A DNA stretch of 64,000 nt from Synechococcus sp. Cruz-7E5 (lineage in GTDB: Bacteria > Cyanobacteriota > Cyanobacteriia > PCC-6307 > Cyanobiaceae). The DNA lies in the NCBI RefSeq assembly GCF_024345995.1, contig NZ_JAGQCE010000006.1, forward strand, positions 62,001 to 126,000, in the 5' to 3' direction. The notes under the pieces are model-generated. The model was not told the origin of the DNA and did not search any database. It saw nothing but the letters and a program-made list of their open reading frames with translations. How positions within the stretch are numbered: the stretch's first letter is position 1; every line of letters starts with the position of its first letter. This document shows positions 41,188 through 54,171 of this stretch, piece after piece. The position numbers and the translations under genes were made by a program.

Positions 41188-43146
41188 CTAAGAGCTGCCG
41201 GTGGCGCTGAGTACGGCGCTCTGGCGAAGCTCCGGAGCCACCAGGACATCGCGCAGCAGGCGCACCACGCTGCGCTCCGCCAGGCCCTGGGCCAGCTGCA
41301 CGCCCATGCGGCGCAGGTCTGGTTCGCCCAGAAGCCTGGGCAGACGTCGCAATAGCAGCTGGGGCTCGAAGCCGGGCAGCTGACGCAGGATCATCAGCAG
41401 TTGCTGGACCGGCTCCAGACTGAGCAGGGCCTCCTCGCTGCTCTCGAGGCGGGGACTGCGCAGTCCGGGAGGTTGCAGGCGGCGGGGCAGGCGGCTGCCC
41501 AGCCGACGAAAGGCCCGCCAGCTGATCGCATCCACCCGGTCCACCAGGGCGTCCACCAGCTGCTGGCGCAGCAGGCCGCCCTTGGAGGAGAAGAGAAAGT
41601 CGAGTACCTGATCAAGCAGTCCCTCCAGGTCCAGCTGGTCCTGAAGGGAGGCGCTGCTGATCAGGTTCTCCAGGCGCTGCCAGCGGAACTCTTCGCCGTC
41701 GAAGAGCATCTCGCGAAGGCTGCTGCGCAGGGCCGGATCCGGGTCCTCCATCAGCCTGCGGGCGAAATAGGGGTAAGCAGCACCGAGGATCTTGAAGTCT
41801 GGGTCCACACTCAGTGCAATGCCTTCCAGTGTCACCAAAGAGCGGATGATCAGGGCGTAGTAAGGCGGCACCTGGAAGGGGAACTTGTACATCACACCGG
41901 AGAGATCGTCGGTGACTGCCTTGAAGTCCATACGGCTGACTCCCATCTCCAGAGCCTGGCCGAACACATTCTCGAAGGCCGGAATGATGGGCTCGAGATT
42001 CACCTCCTCTCCGAGAAATCCGAGGTTCACGAAATCTCGTGAGAGGGAGCTGAAATTACGGTTCACCAGATGCACCACCGCCTGGATCAGCCCCGTTCTC
42101 GACTCGCGGCTCACCTCGCTCATCATGCCGAAGTCGAGATAGGCCAGCCGGCCATCGGGCAGGGCCAGCAGGTTGCCGGGATGGGGATCGGCATGGAAGA
42201 AACCGTGTTCCAGCAATTGCTGCAGGCTGCAGTTAACGCCCACCTGCACCATGTCGTCTGGGTTGATGCCCAGGGAGCGCACTGCCTCGAGGTTGGTCAG
42301 CTTCACTCCCTCGATCCACTCCATCGTCAGCACCCGGCGGCTGGTGAGTCTGTGGTAGATGCGCGGAACGGCGATGCGGGGATTATGCAGGTGCAGGCGA
42401 GCGAAGTGTTCGGCGTTGCTGGCTTCGTTGACGTAGTCCATCTCTTCGAAGACCCGTTTGCCGAGCTCATCGATCAGGGCCACCAGATCACTGCGGATCA
42501 AGCGCACGTTCCGGTTCAGCCAGGCCGCGATCTGGCGAACGATGTAAAGGTCGAGGGTGATCTGCTCACGCAGCCCCGGCCGCTGCACTTTCACCGCCAC
42601 GGCCTCGCCGCTGAGCAGGACCCCGCGGTGCACCTGGCCGAGGGAGGCAGCTGAGATCGGCTCCCGGTCCAGCTGCTGGAACAAGCTGCTGACCGGTGCG
42701 CCGAGGTCTTCCTCGATGCATGCCATCGCCAGGGAGCTATCGAAGCCGGGCAGCTGATCCTGCAGCTGGGCCAGTTCTTCCAGCAGCAGCGGCGGGATGA
42801 TGTCCGGCCGGGTGGAAAGGGCCTGGCCGGCTTTGATGAAGGCCGGCCCCAGGGCCGCCAGAAGTTCGGTGAATTCCCGTGCACGCTCGCGGGCGCGCTC
42901 CTCATTGCTGAGTACCCCGAAAAACTTGTCAAAGCCCACCCCGATCAGAAACAGGCTGATGGGCACCAGGGTCTGCCAGAGACGCCTCAGCAGCCGCTTG
43001 GGGTGTCCGGCGTAGATCCGCGTGATGGCCTGTGGGTCGTAGCTCAGCAGACCGGCGGCTTCGATGAAGTCGCTGAGTTCCTCGGGGCTGCTGGTTTGTT
43101 CGGCGATCGTGTCCCCGGTGATCGTGGCCTGATCCGAGCGGACCAT
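41188..43146 (-). CDS. UbiB/ABC1 family atypical kinase
   Basis: A 652-residue atypical kinase of the ABC1/ADCK/UbiB family. The N-terminal KxGQ motif appears as FIKAGQALSTRPDIIPP, the nucleotide-binding Ala-loop as ISAASLGQVHRG, VKVQRPG contains the Lys, and HADPHPGN plus LDFGMM provide catalytic residues. In cyanobacteria members of this family influence quinone or plastoquinone metabolism and stress tolerance. A segment near the C-terminus may hold membrane-associated helices. The upstream open frame (to 43620) is antisense to recN; the ATG at 43146 is the realistic start. It is divergent from recN with 76 bp between. Confidence 0.9.
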   Translation of the reverse strand: MVRSDQATITGDTIAEQTSSPEELSDFIEAAGLLSYDPQAITRIYAGHPKRLLRRLWQTLVPISLFLIGVGFDKFFGVLSNEERARERAREFTELLAALGPAFIKAGQALSTRPDIIPPLLLEELAQLQDQLPGFDSSLAMACIEEDLGAPVSSLFQQLDREPISAASLGQVHRGVLLSGEAVAVKVQRPGLREQITLDLYIVRQIAAWLNRNVRLIRSDLVALIDELGKRVFEEMDYVNEASNAEHFARLHLHNPRIAVPRIYHRLTSRRVLTMEWIEGVKLTNLEAVRSLGINPDDMVQVGVNCSLQQLLEHGFFHADPHPGNLLALPDGRLAYLDFGMMSEVSRESRTGLIQAVVHLVNRNFSSLSRDFVNLGFLGEEVNLEPIIPAFENVFGQALEMGVSRMDFKAVTDDLSGVMYKFPFQVPPYYALIIRSLVTLEGIALSVDPDFKILGAAYPYFARRLMEDPDPALRSSLREMLFDGEEFRWQRLENLISSASLQDQLDLEGLLDQVLDFLFSSKGGLLRQQLVDALVDRVDAISWRAFRRLGSRLPRRLQPPGLRSPRLESSEEALLSLEPVQQLLMILRQLPGFEPQLLLRRLPRLLGEPDLRRMGVQLAQGLAERSVVRLLRDVLVAPELRQSAVLSATGSS

Positions 43147-43222
43147 CAGCGAGGAGTTCAACTGTTTCTCTTCTAAACGAAAGCGACCGCCGCTACGGTC
43201 TTGGCAATCACCGGAGACCGGC

Positions 43223-44911
43223 GTGCTCACGGGTCTGCGTCTGGAGAACATCGCCCTGATCGATGCTCTGGATCTCAGCTTCAGGCCCGGCTTCACCGTT
43301 CTCACCGGGGAGACCGGGGCGGGTAAATCTCTCCTTCTCGATGCCCTCGATGCCCTTCTCGGCGGTGCCCAGGGGGTTGAGGGCCTGCGGCTGCTGCGAC
43401 CTGGCTGCGAGCGGGCCTGCATCGAAGCCGGTTTCTCCTGCTCGGAGCCTGTGCGGGCCTGGCTGATCCAGCAGGACCTCGAGCCGGAAGACTCCGATCT
43501 GATCATCAGCCGGGAGTGGCGCCAGCAGGAGGAACGCAGCCGCAGCCGCAGCCGTATCAACGGGGTGATCGTCAACCGCGCCCAGTTGCAGGAGCTGCGC
43601 CCCCTGCTGCTGGATCTCACCGTTCAGGGGCAGACCCAGCAGCTGGCGCGCCCGGGGCAGCAGCGCCGCTGGCTGGATCGCTTCGGTGGAGAGCCGGTCA
43701 GCGAGGCACTGCTGGCGGCCCGCTCGGCGGTTCGTGCCTGGAAAGCAGCGGCGCTGGCCCTGCACACCGCCAGGGCTGAGCAGCAGCGCCAGCAGCTCGA
43801 CCGTCAACAGCGTCTTCAGTTGCTGGAGGATCTGGAGGCGGCGCAGCTCGAGGATCCCAACGAGCGGCAGCGGCTGCAGCGTGAGCAGGACCGTCTGGCC
43901 CATGCCGTTCGCCTGCAGGAGGGGGTGATGATCGTGACGGGACGGCTGGTGGAGGGCCTGGACGGGGGACCGTCGGTGCTTGATCACCTCGCCGCCATCG
44001 AGCAGGAGCTTCAGCATCTGCAGGGGTTCGATGCAAGCCTGCAGCCCTGGCTGGAGCGCTGCTGTGAGGCTGCTCAGCTGCTGCAGGAGCTGGCTTCAGG
44101 CCTCGATCGCTACGGCGGTGGCCTGGAGAGCGATCCTGAAACCCTTTCGGGCCTGCAGGAGCGGATGGCCCAGCTCAAGGCTCTGGAGCGTCGTCACGGA
44201 CAGGAGCTGGGGGCCCTGATCGCCCTGCGCGACGACCTCCGCTGCCAGTTCGATGCCCATGGGCTGGAGGCCTCGCTGCGGCAACTGGAGCAGCAGGAGG
44301 AGAGCAGCCGCCTGCTGCGCGACCGGGCCTGCGCCCGGCTCACCCAGCGGCGGCAGGCTGCCGCCACCGCCCTGGAGCGGCAATTGATGGACACCCTGCG
44401 GCCCCTGGGGCTGGCCCATGTGCGCTTCTCGGTCTCGATCGAGCCGGCCCCTCCCTCTGATGAAGGGGCTGATGCGATTGGATTCCTGTTTTCGGCCAAC
44501 CCTGGTCAGCCGCTGGCCCCCCTGCAGGAGGTGGCCTCCGGCGGGGAGATGAGCCGCTTCCTGCTCGCCCTGAAAACCTGTCTGGCGGCGGCCGATTCCC
44601 AGGTCACCTTGCTGTTTGATGAAATTGACAGCGGCGTCAGTGGCCGGGTCAGTGGGGCCATCGCCGTCCTGCTGCGCCGTCTTGCCGAGCAGCACCAGGT
44701 GTTCTGTGTCACCCACCAGCCCCTGGTGGCCGCCATGGCCCAGCACCACTTCCGCGTGAGCAAACAGGTGGAGGCGGGGCGTACCCGCACCGGGGTGACG
44801 GCCCTGCAGGAGAGCGATGAGCGGGAGCGGGAACTGGCCGAACTCGCCGGGGGCGATTCCGGAGAAACCCGCAGCTATGTCGCCAGCCTGCTGCAGCAGG
44901 GAGCTTCGTAA
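43223..44911 (+). CDS. recN: DNA repair protein RecN
   Basis: An SMC-like ATPase that binds DNA ends and assists double-strand break repair. The 562-residue protein begins (GTG) MLTGLRLENIALIDALDLSF, has Walker A GETGAGKS at the N-terminus, a coiled-coil arm (about 150-380), the ABC signature LQEVASGGEMSRF and Walker B LLFDEIDSGVSG. It is followed by uvrA 44 bases later on the same strand, so both repair genes may be co-transcribed. No LexA-type box was seen by eye upstream. Confidence 0.95.
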   Translation: MLTGLRLENIALIDALDLSFRPGFTVLTGETGAGKSLLLDALDALLGGAQGVEGLRLLRPGCERACIEAGFSCSEPVRAWLIQQDLEPEDSDLIISREWRQQEERSRSRSRINGVIVNRAQLQELRPLLLDLTVQGQTQQLARPGQQRRWLDRFGGEPVSEALLAARSAVRAWKAAALALHTARAEQQRQQLDRQQRLQLLEDLEAAQLEDPNERQRLQREQDRLAHAVRLQEGVMIVTGRLVEGLDGGPSVLDHLAAIEQELQHLQGFDASLQPWLERCCEAAQLLQELASGLDRYGGGLESDPETLSGLQERMAQLKALERRHGQELGALIALRDDLRCQFDAHGLEASLRQLEQQEESSRLLRDRACARLTQRRQAAATALERQLMDTLRPLGLAHVRFSVSIEPAPPSDEGADAIGFLFSANPGQPLAPLQEVASGGEMSRFLLALKTCLAAADSQVTLLFDEIDSGVSGRVSGAIAVLLRRLAEQHQVFCVTHQPLVAAMAQHHFRVSKQVEAGRTRTGVTALQESDERERELAELAGGDSGETRSYVASLLQQGAS

Positions 44912-44955
44912 GCAGCAGCTACAGCCCGTAGACTCCAGGTTGTCAGGGTGACTGA

Positions 44956-47976
<3,021 letters not shown>

Positions 47977-48007
47977 CGTACCGGACCACAGGCGGTCAGG
48001 GGAGATC

Positions 48008-49582
48008 ATGGAGACTCTCGGGTGCCATCACGTGCGCACGCTTCGTTCCGCTCCGGCTGCTTCGCTATTGCTCACCGTCGCCGGGCTGCTTGGCGCCGCG
48101 CCATTTCTTTCAGCTCCAGCCCGTGCTCTGGAGCAGGTGGAGATGCGCTTGCCGTTTCTCGAAACCAGCTTCAGGGTGAAGCTGGAGGAGTTGAGCAATC
48201 CGGCGAGGCTGATCAGCGGCACCAGTGATTTGGCCGAACTCGATCAGGCCACCGACGGTGCCATTGGCCGACAGCTGGTGGCCCTCTTCAATGCACCACT
48301 GCCGCTGCAGGTGCCGGCGGTGGTCAATGAGGCTCAGGGATCGCCGATGCTCAACCAGGCGTTGCTGCTGATCTCCGCCCTCGGCGGTATCGATGGACTG
48401 CCTGCCCAGTTGGACAGCAACGACCTCTCCATGGTGCTGGACAAGGCGGCGGCCAATGGACCTCCCACCATGCTCAGCGTGATGCAGGCTCTGCCTGGCA
48501 CCACGGCCTCGGTGGATCTGGGCCGGGCGCTGTATTCGGTACAGCGTCTGGCTTCCCAGCAAAGGCCGGCCGATCGCCTCCTGACGGGCCAGAGGCCTGC
48601 CGGCGTTGATCCGGCCCTCAGCCAGCCCGGTCCCCTCACGGTGGAGCGGAAGCTGATCTCGATCTCAGCGTCCCACCGGCCCAAGCCCCTGCAGGTGATA
48701 CAGATCAGCCCCTCGAAAGCTGCGAGCGGTCGGCTGGTGGTGATCTCCCATGGGCTCTGGGATGGACCGGAGAGTTTCGAGGGGTGGGCCAGCCATTTGG
48801 CCAGCCATGGCTTCACGGTGCTGTTGCCCTTCCACCCCGGCAGTGATCAGGATCAGCAGCAGGCCATGCTCTCCGGCAAAGTGCCGCCCCCTGGGGCGGA
48901 GGAACTGCGTTTGAGGCCCCTGGATGTTTCGGCAGTGATCGACGGGGCAGCGGCTGGTCTGCTCGGACCGAGCACCCGCGTGAACACCGAATTCGTGGCG
49001 GTGCTCGGTCACTCCTGGGGGGCTACCACCGTTCTGCAGCTGACGGGGGCGAAGCCGAGCGATGCCGGGCTCAAGGAGCGCTGCGATGAGGTCTTCGATC
49101 CGGAGCGGAACCTCAGCTGGGTACTGCAGTGCAGTTTTGTTGGCACGGCAGATCAGGCGGCCCTGAGCGACCCCCGCGTCAAGGTGGGCGCGGCTGTGAG
49201 TCCGCCGATGTCGCTGCTGTTCAACACAGGGGCCGGACAGGCGATGCATGCCCGGGTGTTGCTGGTGAGCGGCACCCGAGACTGGGTGGTGCCGCCTGAA
49301 CCGGAGGCCATTCGCCCGATGCGCCTGGAGGCCAGCCGTGGCGGCGCGGGCCATCGCCTGGTACTGGCGCAGGGAGGCGATCACTTCAACCTGCGCTCCA
49401 CCCTTTCTGAGGGAGGGGGGCCCCTGCGTGGGTTGCTGCTGGCCTGGACCAACGCTGCCTTCGCTGCTGGTGCCGCCGTTCAACCTGGTCCCGGAGCTCC
49501 AGAACTTCTGCCGGACAATGGTTGGGGCGATGCGTCCATGCCCCTGGTGGGGATATCCCGTGATCAGCTGGGGGCGCCCTGA
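48008..49582 (+). CDS. Exported alpha/beta hydrolase with DUF1400
   Basis: A 524-residue protein with a signal peptide (about residues 12-40, ending PARA), a DUF1400 region (about 45-190) and an alpha/beta hydrolase domain. The nucleophile elbow is GHSWGAT (Ser about residue 335), and VVISHGLWDGPESF and the late GGDHFN histidine fit the catalytic triad. It is probably periplasmic. It lies 32 bases after uvrA but is functionally unrelated. The family is common in cyanobacteria with unknown substrate. Confidence 0.83.
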   Translation: METLGCHHVRTLRSAPAASLLLTVAGLLGAAPFLSAPARALEQVEMRLPFLETSFRVKLEELSNPARLISGTSDLAELDQATDGAIGRQLVALFNAPLPLQVPAVVNEAQGSPMLNQALLLISALGGIDGLPAQLDSNDLSMVLDKAAANGPPTMLSVMQALPGTTASVDLGRALYSVQRLASQQRPADRLLTGQRPAGVDPALSQPGPLTVERKLISISASHRPKPLQVIQISPSKAASGRLVVISHGLWDGPESFEGWASHLASHGFTVLLPFHPGSDQDQQQAMLSGKVPPPGAEELRLRPLDVSAVIDGAAAGLLGPSTRVNTEFVAVLGHSWGATTVLQLTGAKPSDAGLKERCDEVFDPERNLSWVLQCSFVGTADQAALSDPRVKVGAAVSPPMSLLFNTGAGQAMHARVLLVSGTRDWVVPPEPEAIRPMRLEASRGGAGHRLVLAQGGDHFNLRSTLSEGGGPLRGLLLAWTNAAFAAGAAVQPGPGAPELLPDNGWGDASMPLVGISRDQLGAP

Positions 49583-49618
49583 TGTCGCGGCAGGAGAGCC
49601 GCCGGATCCTCAGCGCAG

Positions 49619-50659
49619 CTAGTTCGGCTGGCTGAGGTCAGCGTCACCGGTTTCCGGCTCCAGAGACTCGGCGTGCTGGGTGTTCAGATCCGGCATCCAG
49701 TAGCTCAGGTCGTCGTGCCAGTAAAGCCGGCCGGCCAGCCGATTGGTGCTGAGTCTGGTGCTGCCCAGTTTGTTGATCAGGTTCCCCAGCTCCAGCGGCG
49801 AGAGATCGGTGCTGATGTCGTTGCCGGCGATCCTGAGCAGCTCAGGCAGGCGGGTCACGGAGCTGGGTTGGGCCAGTTTGTGGAACACCTCGCGGAGCAC
49901 CAGCTGCTGGCGTTCCATCCGGCCGATGTCGCCCAGCTCGTCGTTGCGGAAGCGCAGGAACCCCTCCAGGTCCTTGCCCTTGAGCAACTGCACGCCCGGG
50001 TAGAGATCGATGTAAAGATCCTGGCGGGTGTCGGTGTAGTACATCCGATTGGGAACATCCACCTCGACACCCCCCAGGGCTTCGGCGAGGTTCTGCACAG
50101 CATCCAGGTTCACCAGCAGGTAACGGTCCACCGGGTTGCCGAGCAGGGCGGTGAGCTCCTCCTTGACGGCTTCCACCCCACCGGAGGCGTAAAGGGCGTT
50201 GGCCTTGAGCACCCCGAAGCGACTGGATTCAATGAACGTGTCCCGCGGCACCTGGGTGAGCGTGGTGGTGCCGTCGTGGATGTCGGCGACCACCATCACA
50301 TCGGTGCTGCCGCTGATCTGGTCGGTGCCCAGGATCAGGATGCGGTGTTGATTGATCGGCAGCGGCGGCACCAGCTCGCCCAGCGTTGGCGCCAGGTGGC
50401 TCAGGGCCGCCAGGGCGGGACCGATCAGCTTTGGCAGCGGGCCCGCCAAGCCGTAGCCAAGGCCGATACCGCTGGCGAAGGCCACCAGAATGGCCGGCCG
50501 CAGGCTCCGCCTGAGAAGAGCCAAGGGACTGGGCTTGGCCTCGCCGCGACCCTGGCGGCGGCTGAGGGCGATCACGGTGGCGGCCGCTCGCTCAGCATGA
50601 TTGCCAGCGTCGCCCTTGCCGGTGCTTGAACGGTTGGGGCGACGCTGGGCCTGGGCCAT
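49619..50659 (-). CDS. LytR/CpsA/Psr (LCP) family protein
   Basis: A 346-residue membrane-anchored protein with an N-terminal cytoplasmic region, one transmembrane helix (about residues 50-75) and an extracytoplasmic LCP domain (about 105-300). Motifs ILILGTDQISGSTDVMVVADI and LTQVPRDTFIE, with the arginine-rich LEGFLRFRND, match the family, which transfers glycopolymers from lipid carriers to peptidoglycan. This fits with the peptidoglycan genes murB, murC and mraY in the window. Seven cyanobacterial paralogues are not distinguishable here. Confidence 0.88.
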   Translation of the reverse strand: MAQAQRRPNRSSTGKGDAGNHAERAAATVIALSRRQGRGEAKPSPLALLRRSLRPAILVAFASGIGLGYGLAGPLPKLIGPALAALSHLAPTLGELVPPLPINQHRILILGTDQISGSTDVMVVADIHDGTTTLTQVPRDTFIESSRFGVLKANALYASGGVEAVKEELTALLGNPVDRYLLVNLDAVQNLAEALGGVEVDVPNRMYYTDTRQDLYIDLYPGVQLLKGKDLEGFLRFRNDELGDIGRMERQQLVLREVFHKLAQPSSVTRLPELLRIAGNDISTDLSPLELGNLINKLGSTRLSTNRLAGRLYWHDDLSYWMPDLNTQHAESLEPETGDADLSQPN

Positions 50660-50721
50660 AGGGAATCCTTACCGGCGCACCATAAAACCGAAAACAGCTC
50701 CAGGCCAGTGGGCAGCGCTGC

Positions 50722-51909
50722 TCATCCCGGCGCGACCACGGTGATTCGCTCGGCGGCACGATCAGCCCGTGCACGCGCCTCGGCCACGTCCGCCCCGGTC
50801 GCCAGGGCCACCCCCATGCGGCGATTGGGGCGGGCGTTGGGTTTGCCGAAGAGCAGCACCTGGGTGCCCGGTTCCGCCAGGGCATCGGCCACCCCGGTGT
50901 AGGCCACGCTGTCGAGGGTCTTATCCGCCAGGATCACCCGGCTGGCGGCGTTGGAGCTGGAGCGGATGGCCGGGATCGGCAGGCCCAGTACGGCCCGCAG
51001 GTGCAGCTCGAATTCGCTCAGGTTCTGCCCCATCAGTGTGACGAGGCCTGTGTCGTGGGGGCGGGGGGAGAGCTCGGAGAAGACCACCTCCTCCCGGCCG
51101 GGCTCGCCGCAGAGGAAGAACTCGACACCAAACAGCCCGGCGCCCCCCAGCTCGTCGGTGACGGCCAGGGCCATGGCCTGGGCGGCCGCCAGCTGTGCTT
51201 CGCCCATAGCGGCCGGCTGCCAGCTGCACTGGTAGTCGCCGCGCTCCTGAAGATGGCCGATCGGCGGGCAGAAGAGGGTGGGGCCCGACCAGGGCCTGAC
51301 CGTGAGCAGGGTGATCTCCAGCTCAAAGGGCAGGAACTCCTCCACGATCACGCGGGAGCCGGCGCCCCGGGCCCCGTCGAGGGCCGCCTGCCAGGCGGCG
51401 GCGAGGCCCTCCTCAGAACGCACCACGCTCTGGCCCTTGCCGGATGAGCTCATCACTGGCTTGACCACCACGGGCCAGCCCAGGGGAGCCGCCACGGCCA
51501 CCAGTTCCTCGGCACTTTCGGCGTAGGCGAACCGGGCTGTGCGCAGGCCGAGCTTGCCGGCGGCCAGATCCCGGATACGGTCGCGGTTCATGGTCATGGC
51601 CGTGGCCCGTGCGGTGGGAATCACCGTGATCCCCTCCGCTTCGACCTCAGCAAGGGCGTCCACCGCAAGGGCCTCGATTTCCGGGATGACCAGATCGGGA
51701 CGGTGGCGTCTCACGACTGCCTTGAGAGCCTCCGGGTCGGTCATGGCAATCACCTCCGCCTGATCGGACACCTGCATCGCCGGCGCACCGGGGTAACGGT
51801 CGACAGCGATCACCCGGCAACCCAGCCGCTGGGCGGCGATGGCCACCTCCTTGCCCAGCTCACCGCTGCCCAGCAGCATCAGGGTTCGCGGCAAGTATTG
51901 GGCGGCCAT
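50722..51909 (-). CDS. purT: Formate-dependent phosphoribosylglycinamide formyltransferase PurT
   Basis: Converts GAR and formate to FGAR with ATP, an alternative to the folate-dependent PurN. The 395-residue ATP-grasp protein starts [30 protein letters not shown] and has the [28 protein letters not shown] and [13 protein letters not shown] segments. Twenty more codons open upstream; the ATG at 51909 matches PurT starts. Together with purU at 62950, which releases formate from formyl-THF, it can supply purine carbon. Confidence 0.95.
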   Translation of the reverse strand: MAAQYLPRTLMLLGSGELGKEVAIAAQRLGCRVIAVDRYPGAPAMQVSDQAEVIAMTDPEALKAVVRRHRPDLVIPEIEALAVDALAEVEAEGITVIPTARATAMTMNRDRIRDLAAGKLGLRTARFAYAESAEELVAVAAPLGWPVVVKPVMSSSGKGQSVVRSEEGLAAAWQAALDGARGAGSRVIVEEFLPFELEITLLTVRPWSGPTLFCPPIGHLQERGDYQCSWQPAAMGEAQLAAAQAMALAVTDELGGAGLFGVEFFLCGEPGREEVVFSELSPRPHDTGLVTLMGQNLSEFELHLRAVLGLPIPAIRSSSNAASRVILADKTLDSVAYTGVADALAEPGTQVLLFGKPNARPNRRMGVALATGADVAEARARADRAAERITVVAPG

Positions 51910-51984
51910 GGGGCTCGTGGAGATCTCACATCGATCTTCGCCCCCGGTAAAGCCTGCTAGAGAAGGCATCCGCGCCTGACCGTC

Positions 51985-52146
51985 TTGCAGAGCCTGCTGT
52001 TCGCCTTCTCCACTGCCGGTGATGCCGATGCCGGACTGGTGTTCGGTCAGGACATCGCCACGTTCCAGAAGTGGGCCCTGATCTACCTGGTGCTCTCCTC
52101 GCTGGGGTTTGTGGCCGTGTGGGTGGTGGGTTACCTGCGTCGCTGA
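51985..52146 (+). CDS. Small single-pass membrane protein, hypothetical
   Basis: A 53-codon frame beginning with TTG, just after an in-frame TAG (51958), ending TGA at 52144. The product has a polar middle ([16 protein letters not shown]) and one strong transmembrane helix near the C-terminus ([21 protein letters not shown]), ending in two arginines (positive-inside). It was not in any large frame call because of its size. It resembles small photosynthetic-complex or stress membrane proteins in style, but no family was recognised. It is upstream of and divergent from purT. Confidence 0.5.
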   Translation: MQSLLFAFSTAGDADAGLVFGQDIATFQKWALIYLVLSSLGFVAVWVVGYLRR

Positions 52147-52161
52147 GGGCCCTGGAGCCGC

Positions 52162-52404
52162 TCAGCCTCCGGGGATCAGATCCAGCTGGCGCACCGGCGG
52201 TTCCTCGCTGATGAATCCGTAGGCCTCGAACACGCCCGCATCGGGATGGGTGATGTGCTGCCCGTCGCTGTGCCGCTCCAGGCTGAACCCCTCAGAGGCC
52301 ATGCGTCGCATCAGCGCCGCCGCCTCCTCGAAGCGGGCCGCCATGGCCTCGAGGCTGGCGCAGTCGGCGGTCAGACCCTTTTCCTTCCAGGTGAAGTAGG
52401 CCAC
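52162..52404 (-). CDS. Small conserved hypothetical protein
   Basis: An 80-residue soluble protein starting with GTG: ADCASLEAMAARFEEAAALMRRMASEGFSLER is amphipathic, followed by a short beta segment HITHPDAGVFEAYGFIS and a Gly-ended tail. No TM segment and no catalytic motif visible. It is the downstream gene after mraY (same strand), 49 bases apart. I believe this is a picocyanobacterial conserved small protein, without known function. Confidence 0.6.
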   Translation of the reverse strand: MAYFTWKEKGLTADCASLEAMAARFEEAAALMRRMASEGFSLERHSDGQHITHPDAGVFEAYGFISEEPPVRQLDLIPGG

Positions 52405-52453
52405 CTCAGTCTCCTGTTGCTTCAGTCACCCCTGAATTCTGCTGCGGATTCGC

Positions 52454-53542
52454 TCAGGGCATCAACAGCAATCCCAGCAGCACCAGCAGTGCGCTTGCCA
52501 CCCAGAAGCGCATAACCACCGTCAGCTCGGGCAGGCCACCCAGCTCGAAATGGTGGTGCAGCGGTGCCATGCGGAAGAGGCGACGGCCCTGGCCATCCGG
52601 GCCCTTGGTGGCCTTGAACACCCACACCTGCAGGATCACCGAGAGCGATTCCGCCAGGAACACGCCTCCCATCAGCAGCAGCGGCCAGAGGCTGTCGCTG
52701 AGCAGGGCCACCGCGCTCAGGGCCGCTCCCATCGCCAGGGAGCCGGTGTCGCCCATGAACACCCTGGCCGGGTGGCGGTTGTGGGCCAGGAACCCCAGCC
52801 AGGCCCCGGCCATGGCGGCGCAGAAACCGGCCATGGCCGGATCCCCCAGAGACCCCCGCACCATCAGCTGGGCGCCGAAGCCGGTGAAGACGATGGCGCC
52901 GCAGCCGGCCGCCAGGCCATCGAGGCCGTCGGTGAGGTTGGTGGCGTTGCTCTCCGCCAGAAACACGAACAATCCCAGCGGCAGGATCAGCAGACCGAGG
53001 GGCAGCACCCAGCCCAGGGCCAGGGAGACATCCGGGCGGATCCAGAGGTTCCACTGGGCCCAGGCCAGGAACAGGGCCGCCGCCAGGGCCTGCAGCAGCA
53101 GCTTGCCCCGTGGGGTCAGTCCGGTGTTGGTCTGGCGGGTGAGACTGCGCCAGTCGTCGATGCCGCCGATGGCCAGGTAGGCCAGGGTGATCGCCGCCAC
53201 CGCCAGCAGCCGGTCATCGCCTGGTGAGACCAGCCCACCCACGATCACCCCCACCGGCACCACCAGCAAGCCACCCATGGTGGGCGTTCCGGCCTTGCCG
53301 TGGTGGCCCTGGGGACCCTCCTCCCGGATCACCTGGCCGAGCTTCAGGACCCGCAGCCTGGGAATCCCCCATTGGCAGAGCGCCCAGCTCACCAGGGCTG
53401 CCACCAGCAGGGGCGGTGTGAGCTGGGGAGCGCCGCTGAGGCGGTCAACGAGCACGCAGGCGACCAGCACGGCCGCGGCCAGCAAAAGGGTGCTTGGCCG
53501 ACCATCGGCTGGGGTTGCTGGAGACCCTGCTGGGGCCGGCAT
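52454..53542 (-). CDS. mraY: Phospho-N-acetylmuramoyl-pentapeptide-transferase MraY
   Basis: Membrane enzyme that transfers phospho-MurNAc-pentapeptide to undecaprenyl phosphate, making lipid I. The 362-residue protein has about ten transmembrane helices. Conserved motifs include [13 protein letters not shown], the Asp-rich [11 protein letters not shown], and [18 protein letters not shown], with HHHFELGG in the last loop. The ATG at 53542 was chosen; a TTG six codons upstream is in frame. It is separate from murB-murC but belongs to the same pathway. Confidence 0.95.
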   Translation of the reverse strand: MPAPAGSPATPADGRPSTLLLAAAVLVACVLVDRLSGAPQLTPPLLVAALVSWALCQWGIPRLRVLKLGQVIREEGPQGHHGKAGTPTMGGLLVVPVGVIVGGLVSPGDDRLLAVAAITLAYLAIGGIDDWRSLTRQTNTGLTPRGKLLLQALAAALFLAWAQWNLWIRPDVSLALGWVLPLGLLILPLGLFVFLAESNATNLTDGLDGLAAGCGAIVFTGFGAQLMVRGSLGDPAMAGFCAAMAGAWLGFLAHNRHPARVFMGDTGSLAMGAALSAVALLSDSLWPLLLMGGVFLAESLSVILQVWVFKATKGPDGQGRRLFRMAPLHHHFELGGLPELTVVMRFWVASALLVLLGLLLMP

Positions 53543-53615
53543 TTGGGTTGTTCTGGCCAAGACTCCTGGCGCCGCCGCGGCGCTGTGGCGATGCGGCCGG
53601 ACCTTAGGTCAGGAC

Positions 53616-53867
53616 TCAGTCCTCCCAGTTCTCGTCGGACTGCTCATCGGCCTGGTTGTACTCCTCCTTCTCGCCCATCAGAGCCGAAAGCTCCTCTTCT
53701 TCCACCGTGCTCACATCCGGAGCTGCCGTTTCCTCATCGGCCACCAGGCGTCCACTGCTCTCCAGCCAGCTGAGCAGATCGGGCTCATCCCGCAGTGGTA
53801 GCACCGGAGCCGGCTCATCCCGCCGGTAGCGGGTGAGCGAGGGGTTGATGCTGTCGAGGGTGCTCAT
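53616..53867 (-). CDS. DUF3134 family protein
   Basis: An 83-residue acidic protein: SLTRYRRDEPAPVLPL near the N-terminus, then LLSWLESSGRLVA and an ELSALMGEKEEY segment with an acidic tail (EQSDENWED). This pattern is that of DUF3134, a small conserved protein family found mainly in cyanobacteria. Function unknown. It is on the minus strand upstream of mraY, 73 bp away, and could share its transcript. Confidence 0.75.
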   Translation of the reverse strand: MSTLDSINPSLTRYRRDEPAPVLPLRDEPDLLSWLESSGRLVADEETAAPDVSTVEEEELSALMGEKEEYNQADEQSDENWED

Positions 53868-53938
53868 GGAAGGCCTGTTAAGCGTGCAACCGTTGGACGC
53901 CGATCGACCAGCATAAGCCAGCAGCTCGAATCCTTACC

Positions 53939-54127
53939 TTGATCACCGGCAAACTCACCACGCTGGTCTTCGGCTGGAGCCTGGCCCTGCTTATCAGTGC
54001 CCTGCTGGTGTCAGCAGGCCAGCGCTGGCCCGACCCTCTGCCCGTGGTGGCCTGGCAGGTGTGGGGATTGGTGCTCATCCCGCCACTGCTGATGGGGGTC
54101 TGGATCGCCAGCCGCTGGCGCCGGTGA
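53939..54127 (+). CDS. Small two-helix membrane protein, hypothetical
   Basis: A 62-residue frame, TTG start, with two hydrophobic segments ([18 protein letters not shown] and [22 protein letters not shown]) and a basic C-terminus (SRWRR). No recognised family. It ends 44 bases before argG and is on the same strand, so it may be co-transcribed. Composition supports a real membrane protein, but its size and non-ATG start make it moderate. Confidence 0.45.
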   Translation: MITGKLTTLVFGWSLALLISALLVSAGQRWPDPLPVVAWQVWGLVLIPPLLMGVWIASRWRR

Positions 54128-54171
54128 CAAGGGACAATCCTGCAACAGCTCGCACGCACAGGACTGACGGG

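Noticed and set aside
43147-43222. LexA box upstream of recN
   Set aside because: No AGTAC/GTACT-type pair found by eye in the 76-bp ubiB-recN gap.
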